DNA from: Synechococcus sp. WH 8016
GTDB taxonomy: Bacteria > Cyanobacteriota > Cyanobacteriia > PCC-6307 > Cyanobiaceae
Reading direction: 5' to 3'
DNA: 64,000 nt
Assembly (NCBI RefSeq): GCF_000230675.1
Contig: NZ_AGIK01000001.1
Location: 744,001 to 808,000, forward strand
Below are positions 33,348 through 42,470 of the stretch, in pieces. Under the pieces are notes generated by a model. The model worked only from the letters and a program-made list of their open reading frames with translations. It was not told the origin of the DNA and searched no databases. A program made the translations under genes and the position numbers. Each line of letters starts with the position of its first letter. Position 1 is the first letter of the stretch.

Positions 33348-34516
33348 TCCGAGCCTTCTGGCAGCGGCGCAGGATTCCATTGGCATCCTTGATGCTGATC
33401 CGCCAACCCGTGCGTTTAGCGGTTGCTCTGGCAGGCATCAGCTTCGCCGGAATTCTGATGTTCATGCAGCTGGGCTTTCGCGACGGCCTGTTTGACGCCA
33501 GCGTCACCGTCCATCGTCTGTTCGATGCAGACATTGTGTTGATCAGCCCGCGCTCCACCAGTTCCGTGAGCATGGCCGGCTTCCCCCGCAGGCGACTGAT
33601 TCAGGCCATGGCCGCTCCTGAAGTGGAGGGAATTACGCCCGTCCACTGGAATCTGCTGCTTTGGAGAAATCCCGAAACCCTAGGGACACGATCCATTCTT
33701 GCGCTGGGGTTTGAACCCAACCATCCCCTCTTTACCGATCCAACATTGGCAGCAAAAGCCAAGCTGCTTACCCAGAAAGGCCGCGTCTTATTTGACGAAA
33801 AATCGCGAGCAGAATTTGGTCCTGTTGCTCAATGGTTTCGGGAGGGACGCACCGTTGAAAGTGAAATTGCTGGCAAAAGAGTTCGCGTAGCCGGTTTGAT
33901 TGGCCTTGGAGCGTCCTTTGGTGCTGATGGGAACTTATTAACGAGCAGCGAAACATTTCTGGATCTAATTCCAAATACCCCTTCGGGAAGCATCGAGGTG
34001 GGATTAGTTCGCTTAAAAGATGGGAGTGATGCGGAGCAGGTAGCGCAACGCCTCCAATCCCAACTTCCCGACGATGTCACAGTGCTGACCAAGCAAGGAT
34101 TCATCGATTTCGAGCAAAATTATTGGCGTACAAGTACATCAATCGGCTTCATTTTCACCCTCGGTGCCGCAATGGGCTTCGTGGTGGGCTGCGTGATTGT
34201 GTATCAGGTTCTTTATTCAGATGTCAGCGATCATCTGCCCGAATACGCCACCTTGATGGCTATGGGTTACAAGCTCAACAGCTTGCTCGGCGTAGTGGTC
34301 AGAGAAGGTCTGTTGCTGGCTCTGTTTGGCTATCTACCCGCTTATGCCGCGGGACAGGGCTTGTACTTGCTGGTGCGTAACGCCACCCAGTTGCCCGTGG
34401 CGATGAACACGGTGCGGGCCGTGAGTGTTTTCAGCATGATTTTGATCATGTGCATGCTCTCGGCTGGTCTTGCCATGCGCCGACTCGTGGATGCCGATCC
34501 GGCGGAGATTTTTTAA
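33344..34516 (+). CDS. devC: DevC-like ABC transporter permease (FtsX/MacB fold)
   Basis: The 390-residue protein has the MacB/FtsX permease topology: one N-terminal helix (about 27-46), a large extracytoplasmic domain and three C-terminal helices (about 264-290, 322-350 and 358-380). The start in an ATGA overlap with devB is typical for this operon. It is the membrane subunit of the DevBCA exporter with the ATPase at 34521. Confidence 0.88.
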   Translation: MIRAFWQRRRIPLASLMLIRQPVRLAVALAGISFAGILMFMQLGFRDGLFDASVTVHRLFDADIVLISPRSTSSVSMAGFPRRRLIQAMAAPEVEGITPVHWNLLLWRNPETLGTRSILALGFEPNHPLFTDPTLAAKAKLLTQKGRVLFDEKSRAEFGPVAQWFREGRTVESEIAGKRVRVAGLIGLGASFGADGNLLTSSETFLDLIPNTPSGSIEVGLVRLKDGSDAEQVAQRLQSQLPDDVTVLTKQGFIDFEQNYWRTSTSIGFIFTLGAAMGFVVGCVIVYQVLYSDVSDHLPEYATLMAMGYKLNSLLGVVVREGLLLALFGYLPAYAAGQGLYLLVRNATQLPVAMNTVRAVSVFSMILIMCMLSAGLAMRRLVDADPAEIF

Positions 34517-34520
34517 GGCG

Positions 34521-35213
34521 ATGGCAACGAGCTCACTCACCGTTGATATTCATGCGCTGAGCCATTGGTACGGCAAAGGCTCCACCCGCAGGCAGGTGCT
34601 GCAAGGGGTGGACTTGCAAATTGCTGCCGGTGAAGTGGTGCTGCTCACCGGTCCTTCCGGCTGCGGCAAAACAACCTTGCTCACCTTGATCGGAGCCTTG
34701 CGAAAGGTGCAGGAGGGGGACGTTGAGGTGTTTGGACAGCAGTTACGCGGAGCAGCTCGCGGCCAGCGTCAGCGGTTGCGCCGTCGCATTGGCATGATTT
34801 TCCAGGGCCACAATCTCTTGCGCTGCCTCACCGCTGAACAAAATGTGCAGATGGGCGCTGATCTGTTGCCCAATCTTGGCTACAGAGCACGCCGCGATCA
34901 GGCACGGGAATGGTTGCGCTCTGTGGGTCTTGAAGACGAGTTAGGGAAGCTTCCCCATGACCTTTCCGGGGGCCAAAAGCAACGCGTAGCGATCGCCAGA
35001 GCCCTGGCAGCCAAACCCCAGCTTTTATTGGCCGATGAACCAACAGCGGCCCTCGATAGCGGCACTGGCCGCGAAGTGGTGGAGCTACTGAAGCGCTTGG
35101 CGCGCGAACAGTCTTGTTCTGTGCTGATGGTGACGCATGATCCGCGCATCCTTGATGTGGCAGATCGTCTTGTTCGAATGGAAGATGGGCGTCTCTACCA
35201 GACGATTCGTTAA
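34521..35213 (+). CDS. devA: DevA-like ABC transporter ATP-binding protein
   Basis: The 230-residue ATPase has Walker A GPSGCGKTT, signature LSGGQKQR, Walker B LLLADEP and the switch His in MVTHDPR, all intact. Start at 34521 (MATSSLTV), 5 nt after the devC stop. It powers the DevBC exporter. Confidence 0.9.
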   Translation: MATSSLTVDIHALSHWYGKGSTRRQVLQGVDLQIAAGEVVLLTGPSGCGKTTLLTLIGALRKVQEGDVEVFGQQLRGAARGQRQRLRRRIGMIFQGHNLLRCLTAEQNVQMGADLLPNLGYRARRDQAREWLRSVGLEDELGKLPHDLSGGQKQRVAIARALAAKPQLLLADEPTAALDSGTGREVVELLKRLAREQSCSVLMVTHDPRILDVADRLVRMEDGRLYQTIR

Positions 35214-35251
35214 GTTGGTCTGAGTAAAAGAGTTGGAATCTTCCAAAACGC

Positions 35252-35407
35252 ATGGCTAAGCGCAGAAACCTCAAGAAGGAAAAGCAGGAGCGCAATCGCG
35301 CTTACGCCCGCAAATTCAAGAAGCGCAAGCTCCGCAATGACGGCCGTGGTGAAGGTGCTGGCAACGGCGTAACCGGAACAGCAAACAACGGTGGTGCTGC
35401 GGATTGA
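35252..35407 (+). CDS. small basic conserved protein of 51 residues
   Basis: Nearly half of the first 30 residues are Lys or Arg (KKEKQERNRAYARKFKKRK), followed by a Gly/Asn-rich tail. This suggests nucleic-acid or ribosome binding. A terminator follows at 35458. No named family. Confidence 0.7.
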   Translation: MAKRRNLKKEKQERNRAYARKFKKRKLRNDGRGEGAGNGVTGTANNGGAAD

Positions 35408-35457
35408 TCGCTTTGGCGTGACCCTGCACCGTTTGCATCAAAACTATTTGAATCCAG

Positions 35458-35482
35458 AAAGAGGGGGAGACCCCTCTTTTTT
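35458..35482 (+). terminator. Rho-independent terminator after the small basic gene
   Basis: AAAGAGGGG and CCCCTCTTT pair over 9 bp around GAGA and run into a short T-tract. It ends the rightward devBCA / small-protein unit. Confidence 0.88.
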
Positions 35483-35524
35483 GATGGCTTTAGGCTGAAG
35501 CCATCTTGCCCCTATTTCGCGCGG

Positions 35525-36457
35525 ATGTTCATCAGCGTCGTCATCCCCACCTACAACCGGCGCTCGATTCTTGAGAAGTGCCTGCTGGCACTGGAACATC
35601 AAGATCCCAGCGGGGAAATCGAAAACTACGAGGTGGTTGTCGTCGATGACGGTTCCAGCGACGGCACTCCCGACTGGTTGCGAAAGGACGCCGCTCGCTT
35701 CCCCCATGTTCGCCTTGTGGAACAACAGCATGGCGGACCTGCAGAAGGTCGTAATCGCGGCGTTGATCATGCCAAAGGAGATGTGATCGTCTTTATCGAT
35801 AGTGATTTAGTGGTCACATCAAGCTTTCTCGCATCCCATGCGCGCGCCTTAAGTCGTCGTTGGAATCAGCAGGGAAATCGTCTCTGTTTCACCTATGGCG
35901 CTGTGATCAATACAGCCAATTTTGATCAACCAACAGCGGAACGACACAAACTACGCGATCTCTCCTGGGCCTATTTCGCAACGGGGAACGTCGCGATCGA
36001 TCGGGATGTTTTAGAGCGTTCCGGATTATTTGATGTGGGCTTTCGCCTCTATGGATGGGAAGACCTAGAGCTTGGAGAACGGCTGAGGCAAATGGGCGTT
36101 GAGCTGGTGAAATGTCCAGAAGCGGTTGGATATCACTGGCATCCAGCATTTCGCCTAGACCAAATCCCAGACCTGATTCGCGTCGAGCGGGAACGGGCAC
36201 GCATGGGCTTGGTGTTTTATCGCAAGCATCCCAGTCGTCGCGTCCGGTTCATCATTCAATTCACCTGGTTGCATCGCCTGCTTTGGTCCTTGCTCACCCT
36301 CGGAGGTCTCCTCAATGAACGCAGCCTGCGCCCGCTGATGGCCTGGCTGATTCAACGGGGCCAACCATCCCTGGCTCTGGAGTTGTTGCGCCTACCCCTC
36401 AACCGGATTGGTGTGGAAGCGCTGTATCGCGAAGCCCGGCAAGCAGGATTGCACTGA
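35525..36457 (+). CDS. family 2 glycosyltransferase
   Basis: The N-terminus FISVVIPTYNRRSILEKCL and the VVVDDGSSDGTPDWL and DSDL motifs are the GT-A nucleotide-sugar binding core of GT2 enzymes. A WEDLELGERL motif supplies the later acidic residues. There are 310 residues, with a basic, partly hydrophobic C-terminal region that may associate with membrane. It probably builds a cell-surface polysaccharide; donor and acceptor are unknown. The next gene begins 5 nt after its stop. Confidence 0.85.
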   Translation: MFISVVIPTYNRRSILEKCLLALEHQDPSGEIENYEVVVVDDGSSDGTPDWLRKDAARFPHVRLVEQQHGGPAEGRNRGVDHAKGDVIVFIDSDLVVTSSFLASHARALSRRWNQQGNRLCFTYGAVINTANFDQPTAERHKLRDLSWAYFATGNVAIDRDVLERSGLFDVGFRLYGWEDLELGERLRQMGVELVKCPEAVGYHWHPAFRLDQIPDLIRVERERARMGLVFYRKHPSRRVRFIIQFTWLHRLLWSLLTLGGLLNERSLRPLMAWLIQRGQPSLALELLRLPLNRIGVEALYREARQAGLH

Positions 36458-36462
36458 ATCGA

Positions 36463-37221
36463 ATGGTGGCGGAGCTGCGTCGGCTACTGATCGAACCCTC
36501 CCGCATGGCCGACCGTGATGGCGATGGATGCCTTGTGCTTCGCCATGACGAATGTCATTACCTTCGCCGGGTGTTACGGCTGCGTCCTGGAGCACCTGTG
36601 GAGGTTGTCGATGGCCGCGGCCACCTTTGGGAGGGAGTGCTTCAGGAGAAGGGGCAACTCCTGCTTCCCGGCAGTTGTCACACCACAACCCCTGCCAGCA
36701 CCCCTCGGTTGGGCCTCGCGATTGCTCTGGTTCGACGGGGCATGGATGAGGTCATGCGCATGGCCTGTGAATTGGGCGTGGATTGCATCCAACCCTTGAA
36801 AGCAACGCGATCCACACCCCAAGCGGACTACAAACCAGACCGCTGGCAGCTGATCCTCAAAGAAGCGGTCGAGCAATGCGAGCGGCTCTGGATGCCCCAG
36901 CTCCTCCCGCTGACATCCACGGGTAGCTGGTGGACGCGGCCGGAAAGCAGGGACACGCTGGCCATTGCCACCACACGCTTAGAAGGGCTTCCTGCTTTAG
37001 AGCCTTGGTTGCAGCGCCAGACCCCTGGGAACAACTGCATCTGGCTTTCGATTGGCCCGGAGGGAGGCTGGGACCCTCAGGAGCAAGCGCAAGCCCTGAG
37101 GGAAGGATGGTCCGCGGTCAGTCTCAGTGAGGACATTTTGCGCTCTTCCACTGCAGCGATTGCCGGGGTGGCAACGCTGAGCAGTTGGCGGCGTACGACG
37201 CCAACTGGAGATCAGACCTGA
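36463..37221 (+). CDS. rsmE: 16S rRNA (uracil-1498-N3)-methyltransferase
   Basis: RsmE methylates U1498 of 16S rRNA. Family segments are clear: HYLRRVLRLRPG near the start, KATRST, the LKEAVEQCER region, and the C-terminal knot IGPEGGWDPQEQ followed by LSEDILRSSTAA. There are 252 residues, the usual size. Confidence 0.9.
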   Translation: MVAELRRLLIEPSRMADRDGDGCLVLRHDECHYLRRVLRLRPGAPVEVVDGRGHLWEGVLQEKGQLLLPGSCHTTTPASTPRLGLAIALVRRGMDEVMRMACELGVDCIQPLKATRSTPQADYKPDRWQLILKEAVEQCERLWMPQLLPLTSTGSWWTRPESRDTLAIATTRLEGLPALEPWLQRQTPGNNCIWLSIGPEGGWDPQEQAQALREGWSAVSLSEDILRSSTAAIAGVATLSSWRRTTPTGDQT

Positions 37222-37228
37222 AGCGGCG

Positions 37229-37729
37229 TCAGCTACTGAATAGCTCTGATGCCATGTCCTTGAACCCCTTCAAATTTCTTCCCGGACGGCGACGCTCAGG
37301 ACGCAGTGCACGACCGGGCTGGACCATCTCCGGAGCGAACGTGCTGAGCGTGACGACAGGACGCTCGGCTTCCGCCTTTGCCAGTTCCGCTGCAATCGCT
37401 TCAGCCGTGGTGAGGGAACCTGCTGCGGCCGCTGGTGTTGATGGCGCTGGTGCCGATGGAGCTGGCACTGAAGCTGCCGGTGCGGAAGCGACAGGGGCAG
37501 AAGCTGCAGGAGCCGAAGCCGTGGCTGGGGTGGTAACCGCTGGAGCTGGTTTGGCGATCTCAGTGGTGACATTGCCATCCGTTGTTTTGGAGATGGCGGG
37601 AATGGGGGCAAGAGCCTCCTCTTGACCGTCCTCCTCAGGAAGGTCTCGAACAGGCGCGATCTGAATCGCCTGGTCGCTCGAAGCGCCTTCCTCGAGGTTG
37701 AGGAAAAAGCCTTTGCTCTTCAGCGCCAT
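37229..37729 (-). CDS. Ala/Pro-rich protein with C-terminal module shared with the gene at 27464
   Basis: The 166-residue product starts MALKSKGFFLN, then has a low-complexity Ala/Pro/Ser region (about 60-110). It ends in a module LTTAEAIAAELA ... APEMVQPGRAL ... NLKGFKDMASELF. The membrane protein at 27464 has the same module. The start at 37729 is preferred over 37771. Function unknown. Confidence 0.6.
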   Translation of the reverse strand: MALKSKGFFLNLEEGASSDQAIQIAPVRDLPEEDGQEEALAPIPAISKTTDGNVTTEIAKPAPAVTTPATASAPAASAPVASAPAASVPAPSAPAPSTPAAAAGSLTTAEAIAAELAKAEAERPVVTLSTFAPEMVQPGRALRPERRRPGRNLKGFKDMASELFSS

Positions 37730-37815
37730 GCCAGGTTCCGGTGGACAACGTGGGCTGATTATCCAACCCAAACTGTCTGAATGGGCTGATGCTTAGGGCA
37801 GTGCAACACAGCTCG

Positions 37816-38568
37816 ATGGTTTTGCCAGACCAAAACATCACGATGTGGGGGATAGCCCTGCTTCTCAATGGCGTGCTGATTGCCCTTGCGCAGCGCCTCC
37901 CCCTTCTCACGCGCAAGGGTTGGGTCCATGCCGGAATTCTGGGAACGATCCTCTGGGGCTGCCTTGGCTGGAGAGGCTGGGTCGCCGTTGTGATCTACCT
38001 CGTGTTGGGGTCACTGGTCACGCGTCTCGGCTTTGCGCAAAAACAAAAGCAGGGGCTTGCGGAGGCGCGTGGAGGAAGGCGAGGACCCGCCAACGTTTGG
38101 GGGTCTGCCTTCACTGGCACCGTGATCGCTCTCTTGATTGGCGCAGGCATTGGCTCGGCAACGCTCTTGCTGATCGGATTCGCCGCCAGCTTCGCTGCCA
38201 AACTTGCCGACACCTTTGGCAGTGAAATCGGCAAACGTTGGGGACGAACCACCGTTTTGATCACCACCCTGCGCAGAGTGCCAGCTGGAACGGAAGGGGC
38301 TGTGAGCTTGGAAGGCACCCTGGCCAGCGCCGCCGGCAGCCTTGTGATGATGCTGGTGATGGCGGGACTGTCGTTCGTGACCACGCCCACGGCGATGGCC
38401 GTGGTGGCGATTGTGGGTCTCATCGCAACCCTGCTGGAAAGCCTGCTGGGAGCTCTGGCTCAGGAGCGGGTGCACTGGTTAACCAATGAAATCGTCAACG
38501 GATTGCAGACGGCCTGGGCTGCGGTTTTAGCCATGCTGGTCGCGATTCCTCTGGGTCTTGCCGGCTGA
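37816..38568 (+). CDS. DUF92 family membrane protein (phytyl-phosphate kinase VTE6-like)
   Basis: The polytopic protein has several hydrophobic helices and the DUF92 core GRRGPANVWGS, KLADTFGSEIGKRWGR and PAGTEGAVSLEGTLAS. In plants the relative VTE6 phosphorylates phytyl phosphate for tocopherol and phylloquinone synthesis, and cyanobacterial members are thought to do the same. The start is uncertain (37789, 37816 or 37843). The end overlaps the convergent sigma factor gene by about 74 bases. Confidence 0.8.
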   Translation: MVLPDQNITMWGIALLLNGVLIALAQRLPLLTRKGWVHAGILGTILWGCLGWRGWVAVVIYLVLGSLVTRLGFAQKQKQGLAEARGGRRGPANVWGSAFTGTVIALLIGAGIGSATLLLIGFAASFAAKLADTFGSEIGKRWGRTTVLITTLRRVPAGTEGAVSLEGTLASAAGSLVMMLVMAGLSFVTTPTAMAVVAIVGLIATLLESLLGALAQERVHWLTNEIVNGLQTAWAAVLAMLVAIPLGLAG

Positions 38569-39355
38569 TCGGAGTCCGTGCTGCCTGTCGCAGCAGGCTC
38601 AGCGCCTCTCGAATGGCTTTGCGTAGCAACCCTGGTGCCACCTTCTCTTTCAAAGCAAGATCTCTAATGGGAATGTTGTCGACGTAGCGAGCCAGAAGCC
38701 AGCAGCGCTGGCGTGGCTCGAGAGCCTTCAGTGCCCCCTGCAACCAGCGAAGCCTGGGTTCCTGCTCATCCGCTTCAAAGGTCGCTTCAAAGGTCGATGC
38801 AGACATGACTGGGGGAGCCTCGATCTGATCGAGCAGGGAGCTTCTCAACTCTCCCTCCACCGCCTGAATGGCAGGGGCAACATCAAGCGAATCCACATGG
38901 CCCAAGGCGTGAGCCATCAGGGCCTCCCGCCAGCGCTCAACAGTCACGTCGAGTGATGCAGCAAGGCCTGTCTCGTCCAGCGGTTCCAGCCTCTCTTGCA
39001 ACCGTTGAGCCTGAAGACGCATCCCCCGGCTGTGCAAGTCCTTCAAGCGCCAAGGAATCCTGAGCACGTGTTGGCGATCGCGACGGAAATGCAGGATTTG
39101 ACCGTGAACCCTTGCCAGCACGTAGGTGCTGATGCGACATCCACGTTGAGGGTCGAAATTGGCCAAGCCATGGATCAACCCCAAGCGACCCTCTTGCACT
39201 AACTCGTCCTGCTCCCCTGGATAGCGGGCCGCCTGACGAATGGCGGCATGGTGCGCCAGGCCAAGGTGTTCGAGCACAGCATCGTTGCGCTCAAGAATTG
39301 GCTTGGGCAACGATCGGCGCTGCTCGCGGCGTCGAAGGCTTTGAGAAGAAAGCAT
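38495..39355 (-). CDS. alternative sigma-70 family RNA polymerase sigma factor
   Basis: The 286-residue protein has region 2 (QDELVQEGRLGLIHGLANFDP, then a region-2.4-like QHVLRIPWRLKDL) and a region 4 helix-turn-helix (IPIRDLALKEKVAPG). It lacks the long region 1 of the primary sigma, so it belongs to the non-essential cyanobacterial group. Its promoters cannot be predicted here. Confidence 0.85.
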   Translation of the reverse strand: MLSSQSLRRREQRRSLPKPILERNDAVLEHLGLAHHAAIRQAARYPGEQDELVQEGRLGLIHGLANFDPQRGCRISTYVLARVHGQILHFRRDRQHVLRIPWRLKDLHSRGMRLQAQRLQERLEPLDETGLAASLDVTVERWREALMAHALGHVDSLDVAPAIQAVEGELRSSLLDQIEAPPVMSASTFEATFEADEQEPRLRWLQGALKALEPRQRCWLLARYVDNIPIRDLALKEKVAPGLLRKAIREALSLLRQAARTPISRQDPEESRPAWLKPQPRPSAIR

Positions 39356-39476
39356 GAAGCGTGGGTGTTAACGACCCTTTCAACGTCGCTTTCATCGCGC
39401 ATTCTCCCCTCCTTCTTTGCGATGAAATGCTCCACTCGAAAGGATGAAAGCCGGTTCATCTTTTCGAGTGGAAGGG

Positions 39477-40160
39477 TCAAGACATCAGCAAAGGTGTGCA
39501 TTGAGCGTGGGGCTCCAGACCAGCCCAATTGAGAAGGGGCTTCCAGTGCTGAAGACGCTGATAAATCCAGTGATGGCCTGTGCTGTTGAGATGAATCCCG
39601 TCGGGCTCCAACCAGGTGAGCCAATCAGGTTCTGCTGCCATCGCTCGATGCAGGCTTAAAAACGGAACATCAGCTTCCAGGCAGGTTTCCTCCAATTGCG
39701 CTTCATGGATGGCCACGGCCTCATTGCTGTACCAAAGGCAGTCAGCGAAAGGCATGACCGCTTCATCCACCACGCTGAGCCCCATCACCATGACGTTGGT
39801 GGCAGGAGTCATCACCGATAGCAATTGCTCCAACCCGAAGCGAAATGCTTCAGCCGTTAGTTGCTGCCGTCCATCGCACCTGCCAACACGGGCGCTGTCA
39901 TTGAGGCCCACAGAGAGGAGCAAGCCATCGGGCTGCTGACGACGGAGCTCTCCACGGCAACTCCATTCTTGTTGCCAACGCTGAGCAATGCGCTCCAGTC
40001 CATCTCCACGGACACCAAGCCCGTACACCACGGGGGCAGAGGGCAATGTCATCCATTGACGCCTCAAGCGTTCACACCATCCCCCCCCCTCTGGATCCCC
40101 CCATCCGTACACACCGCTATCACCGATCACGACAAGCTTGCGGGGCGCTGTTGTTATCAC
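39477..40160 (-). CDS. SGNH/GDSL-type esterase or lipase
   Basis: GDSG near the N-terminus (VVIGDSGVYGWGD) supplies the catalytic Ser. VGLND is block III. PDGIHLNSTGH provides the Asp-x-x-His pair of block V. These define the SGNH hydrolase superfamily. There are 227 residues and no signal peptide, so it is probably cytoplasmic. It lies 22 nt after the permease gene and may be cotranscribed. Confidence 0.85.
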   Translation of the reverse strand: MITTAPRKLVVIGDSGVYGWGDPEGGGWCERLRRQWMTLPSAPVVYGLGVRGDGLERIAQRWQQEWSCRGELRRQQPDGLLLSVGLNDSARVGRCDGRQQLTAEAFRFGLEQLLSVMTPATNVMVMGLSVVDEAVMPFADCLWYSNEAVAIHEAQLEETCLEADVPFLSLHRAMAAEPDWLTWLEPDGIHLNSTGHHWIYQRLQHWKPLLNWAGLEPHAQCTPLLMS

Positions 40161-40182
40161 TGGCGGTCACGCAATCCAGATG

Positions 40183-41712
40183 TCAGCTTTGCAGCCAGAG
40201 CGCGCGGCAGCGGTCACTGAGTGATTCCCCACTGATCGTGAGGGCGCAGTAACAACAAAGCACCAAGACCACAGCAGCCCAATGAAAAGAGCTGAGTGAT
40301 TCCAGCAGCTGCCAGCCCAAACCACTTCCACCAATCACCCCCACCACCACGGTTTCTCGGAGAATCACATCGCTGCGATAGGCCCCATAAGCCAAATAAC
40401 TGGGACTTTGAGGACTGAGCAGGCCATACAACCAACTCATCCGCTCTGAACTCCCCATCGCCCTGAGCGCTTCTTGACGCTGACCGCCTTGTTGCTGCAG
40501 TCCTTCAAGCAGCAAACGCCCCATCACTCCACTGTTGTGCAGACCGATCGCCAAGGCTCCAATCGCCAGGCTTGGCCGATTGCTGAGCAGCAGAAGGAGC
40601 ACCATCAACGGCGGTGGGATCCAACGCATGCAAGCCCAGAAGATCGAGCAACACTGATGCCACCTTGGCGAGGGCCATAGGAGCAAGGCCAGGGGGGGCA
40701 GTCCGATGGCAATCCCCGCAGCCAACCCGGCGAGAGCGAGCGTTTCCAAGATCATGCGCAACCAGGGCAGTTCCATGGCGGCGGCATTCAGCTGGGTCCA
40801 AGAAGGAACCTCCAACCCGAGCCAACTGAGGCCAAAAAACAAATCAGGCACGAGGTGTCTGAGCCAAACCGTGCCGATCACTCCCAAAACGGTCGCCAAG
40901 CTGACGAACAACAGCATTCGACGCTGACCATGAACGCCGACATCGGAACGTTCTCGCCAAACCCTCAACAGCTGCTCAAGCATCAGCATCACGGCCGCTA
41001 ACACCCACAAACCTGTCCAGAGCTCGCGGAACTGCAACGACTGCAAGGTGAGCTGCAGTTCGGTGCCGAGCCCCCCCAGACCAAAAACCCCGAGCAAGGT
41101 GGCGCTGCGCAAGGCACATTCGAGTCGGTACCCCCCGTAGCTCAGCAAAACAGGGCCCATCCCTGGGTTGAGAGCCGTCATCAAGGCGGACAGCGGATGC
41201 ACCCCAGCGCTGATCAAGGCATCGAGGGGACGGTGGTCAGCGCTATCGAGATGATCGCGCCAAATCCTGGCGACGAGAGCGCTGTAAGGAATCGCGATAG
41301 CCGCGACAGCAACATAGGGATGGAGCCCAAACACTTGCAGCAGCAACAGGCCCCAAACCAACTCATGCACCGCTCTCGGGATGGCGAGGGCGCTTCGAAG
41401 TCCTTTGGCTGGCCAGGAGGGAAGCGTCCAGCTTCTCCACACCACATCCGCGCAAGCGCTGCCTAGCAACACGCCAAACAGCAAGCTGAGACTCCAGCTC
41501 AATAGAGCTGTGGCCATGGTGACGCCAAGACCATGCCAAACCGCATGCAAAACATCGGGATCCATGGATGGATGCAGGGCGCCCGAAAGGCATTGCTGCC
41601 AAATCGACAGACCACCGCCATGCAGCCCTGTCCAGGTGACGATCAAAACGGGCACCAGCGCCATGGAAGGCAACAGGGTGAGAAGCGGTGCCGCTGGTTT
41701 CAGGCGGTTCAT
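40183..41712 (-). CDS. phosphonate/phosphite-type ABC transporter permease, two fused permease domains
   Basis: The 509-residue protein contains two copies of a BPD permease domain. Most transporters of this type use two separate 250-residue subunits (PhnE); here one polypeptide gives both. EAA-like loops are recognisable (ALRSALAIPRAVHELVWGL and EALRAMGSSERMSWLYGL). It overlaps the ATPase gene by ATGA. With 41709 and 42467 it forms a complete importer for an organophosphorus or phosphite ligand. No C-P lyase or ptxD adjoins. Confidence 0.85.
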   Translation of the reverse strand: MNRLKPAAPLLTLLPSMALVPVLIVTWTGLHGGGLSIWQQCLSGALHPSMDPDVLHAVWHGLGVTMATALLSWSLSLLFGVLLGSACADVVWRSWTLPSWPAKGLRSALAIPRAVHELVWGLLLLQVFGLHPYVAVAAIAIPYSALVARIWRDHLDSADHRPLDALISAGVHPLSALMTALNPGMGPVLLSYGGYRLECALRSATLLGVFGLGGLGTELQLTLQSLQFRELWTGLWVLAAVMLMLEQLLRVWRERSDVGVHGQRRMLLFVSLATVLGVIGTVWLRHLVPDLFFGLSWLGLEVPSWTQLNAAAMELPWLRMILETLALAGLAAGIAIGLPPLALLLWPSPRWHQCCSIFWACMRWIPPPLMVLLLLLSNRPSLAIGALAIGLHNSGVMGRLLLEGLQQQGGQRQEALRAMGSSERMSWLYGLLSPQSPSYLAYGAYRSDVILRETVVVGVIGGSGLGWQLLESLSSFHWAAVVLVLCCYCALTISGESLSDRCRALWLQS

Positions 41713-42470
41713 CCGGCCTCGTACAACCGCGAAAGATCAGCAGCAGTGAGTTGGTCTGAAGGTTGATCCATCACAAGTTCCCCATCCTGCAAACCGATCA
41801 CACGATCAAAGCGATGCACCAGTTCGGGTTGATGCAAGCTGATCACAATCGCCTTGGCGCCACAATTCAGCTGCCCCTCTGGCGAACGATTCAACAAGTG
41901 ATCCAATAGGTCAGAGGCGATGGCGGGATCCAAGTTCGCAATCGGTTCATCCGCAAGGATCAGTTGCGGTTGCTGACGCAGCAAACGAGCGAGCGCCACG
42001 CGTTGTCTCTGCCCCCCTGACAACTGGCGGATCGGAGCATCGATCAATCCACGCTCGATCAGATCAGCATCCAGCCCAGCTTGCTGAAGGCAATGCTTGC
42101 AGGCGGATTGATCCACGTTGAACAACAGATTGGCCAATCCCCAGATCAGGTTGTGACGGCCCAAAGCACCGCTGTTGACGTTTTGTCCAACGCTGAGCTC
42201 CTCGACAAGCAGCAAGTCTTGCCAGAGCATTCCGATCTCTCTTTTTTTGCGGCGAGGCAGGGTGCGAATCGACGCACCACACCAACGCACCTCTCCTTGT
42301 TCCACACGAAGACTGCCATTGGCGATGGCCAACAAGCTGCTCTTGCCAGCCCCACTCCGGCCCAACAAGGCGACCCGCTCTCCCTCGAAAACCGAGAGGG
42401 AAATCGAGCGCAGTCGATCGCCCCTCGGACCGCTCAGGCTGACATTGACCAACTCCAGGAGAGAGGTCAA
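41709..42470 (-). CDS. phnC: phosphonate/phosphite-type ABC transporter ATP-binding protein
   Basis: The ATPase has Walker A LLGRSGAGKSSL, signature LSGGQRQR, Walker B LILADEP and the switch His in SLHQPEL. There are 253 residues, the usual PhnC size. The start overlaps the end of the binding-protein gene and its end overlaps the permease start, so the three genes are coupled. Confidence 0.86.
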   Translation of the reverse strand: MTSLLELVNVSLSGPRGDRLRSISLSVFEGERVALLGRSGAGKSSLLAIANGSLRVEQGEVRWCGASIRTLPRRKKREIGMLWQDLLLVEELSVGQNVNSGALGRHNLIWGLANLLFNVDQSACKHCLQQAGLDADLIERGLIDAPIRQLSGGQRQRVALARLLRQQPQLILADEPIANLDPAIASDLLDHLLNRSPEGQLNCGAKAIVISLHQPELVHRFDRVIGLQDGELVMDQPSDQLTAADLSRLYEAG

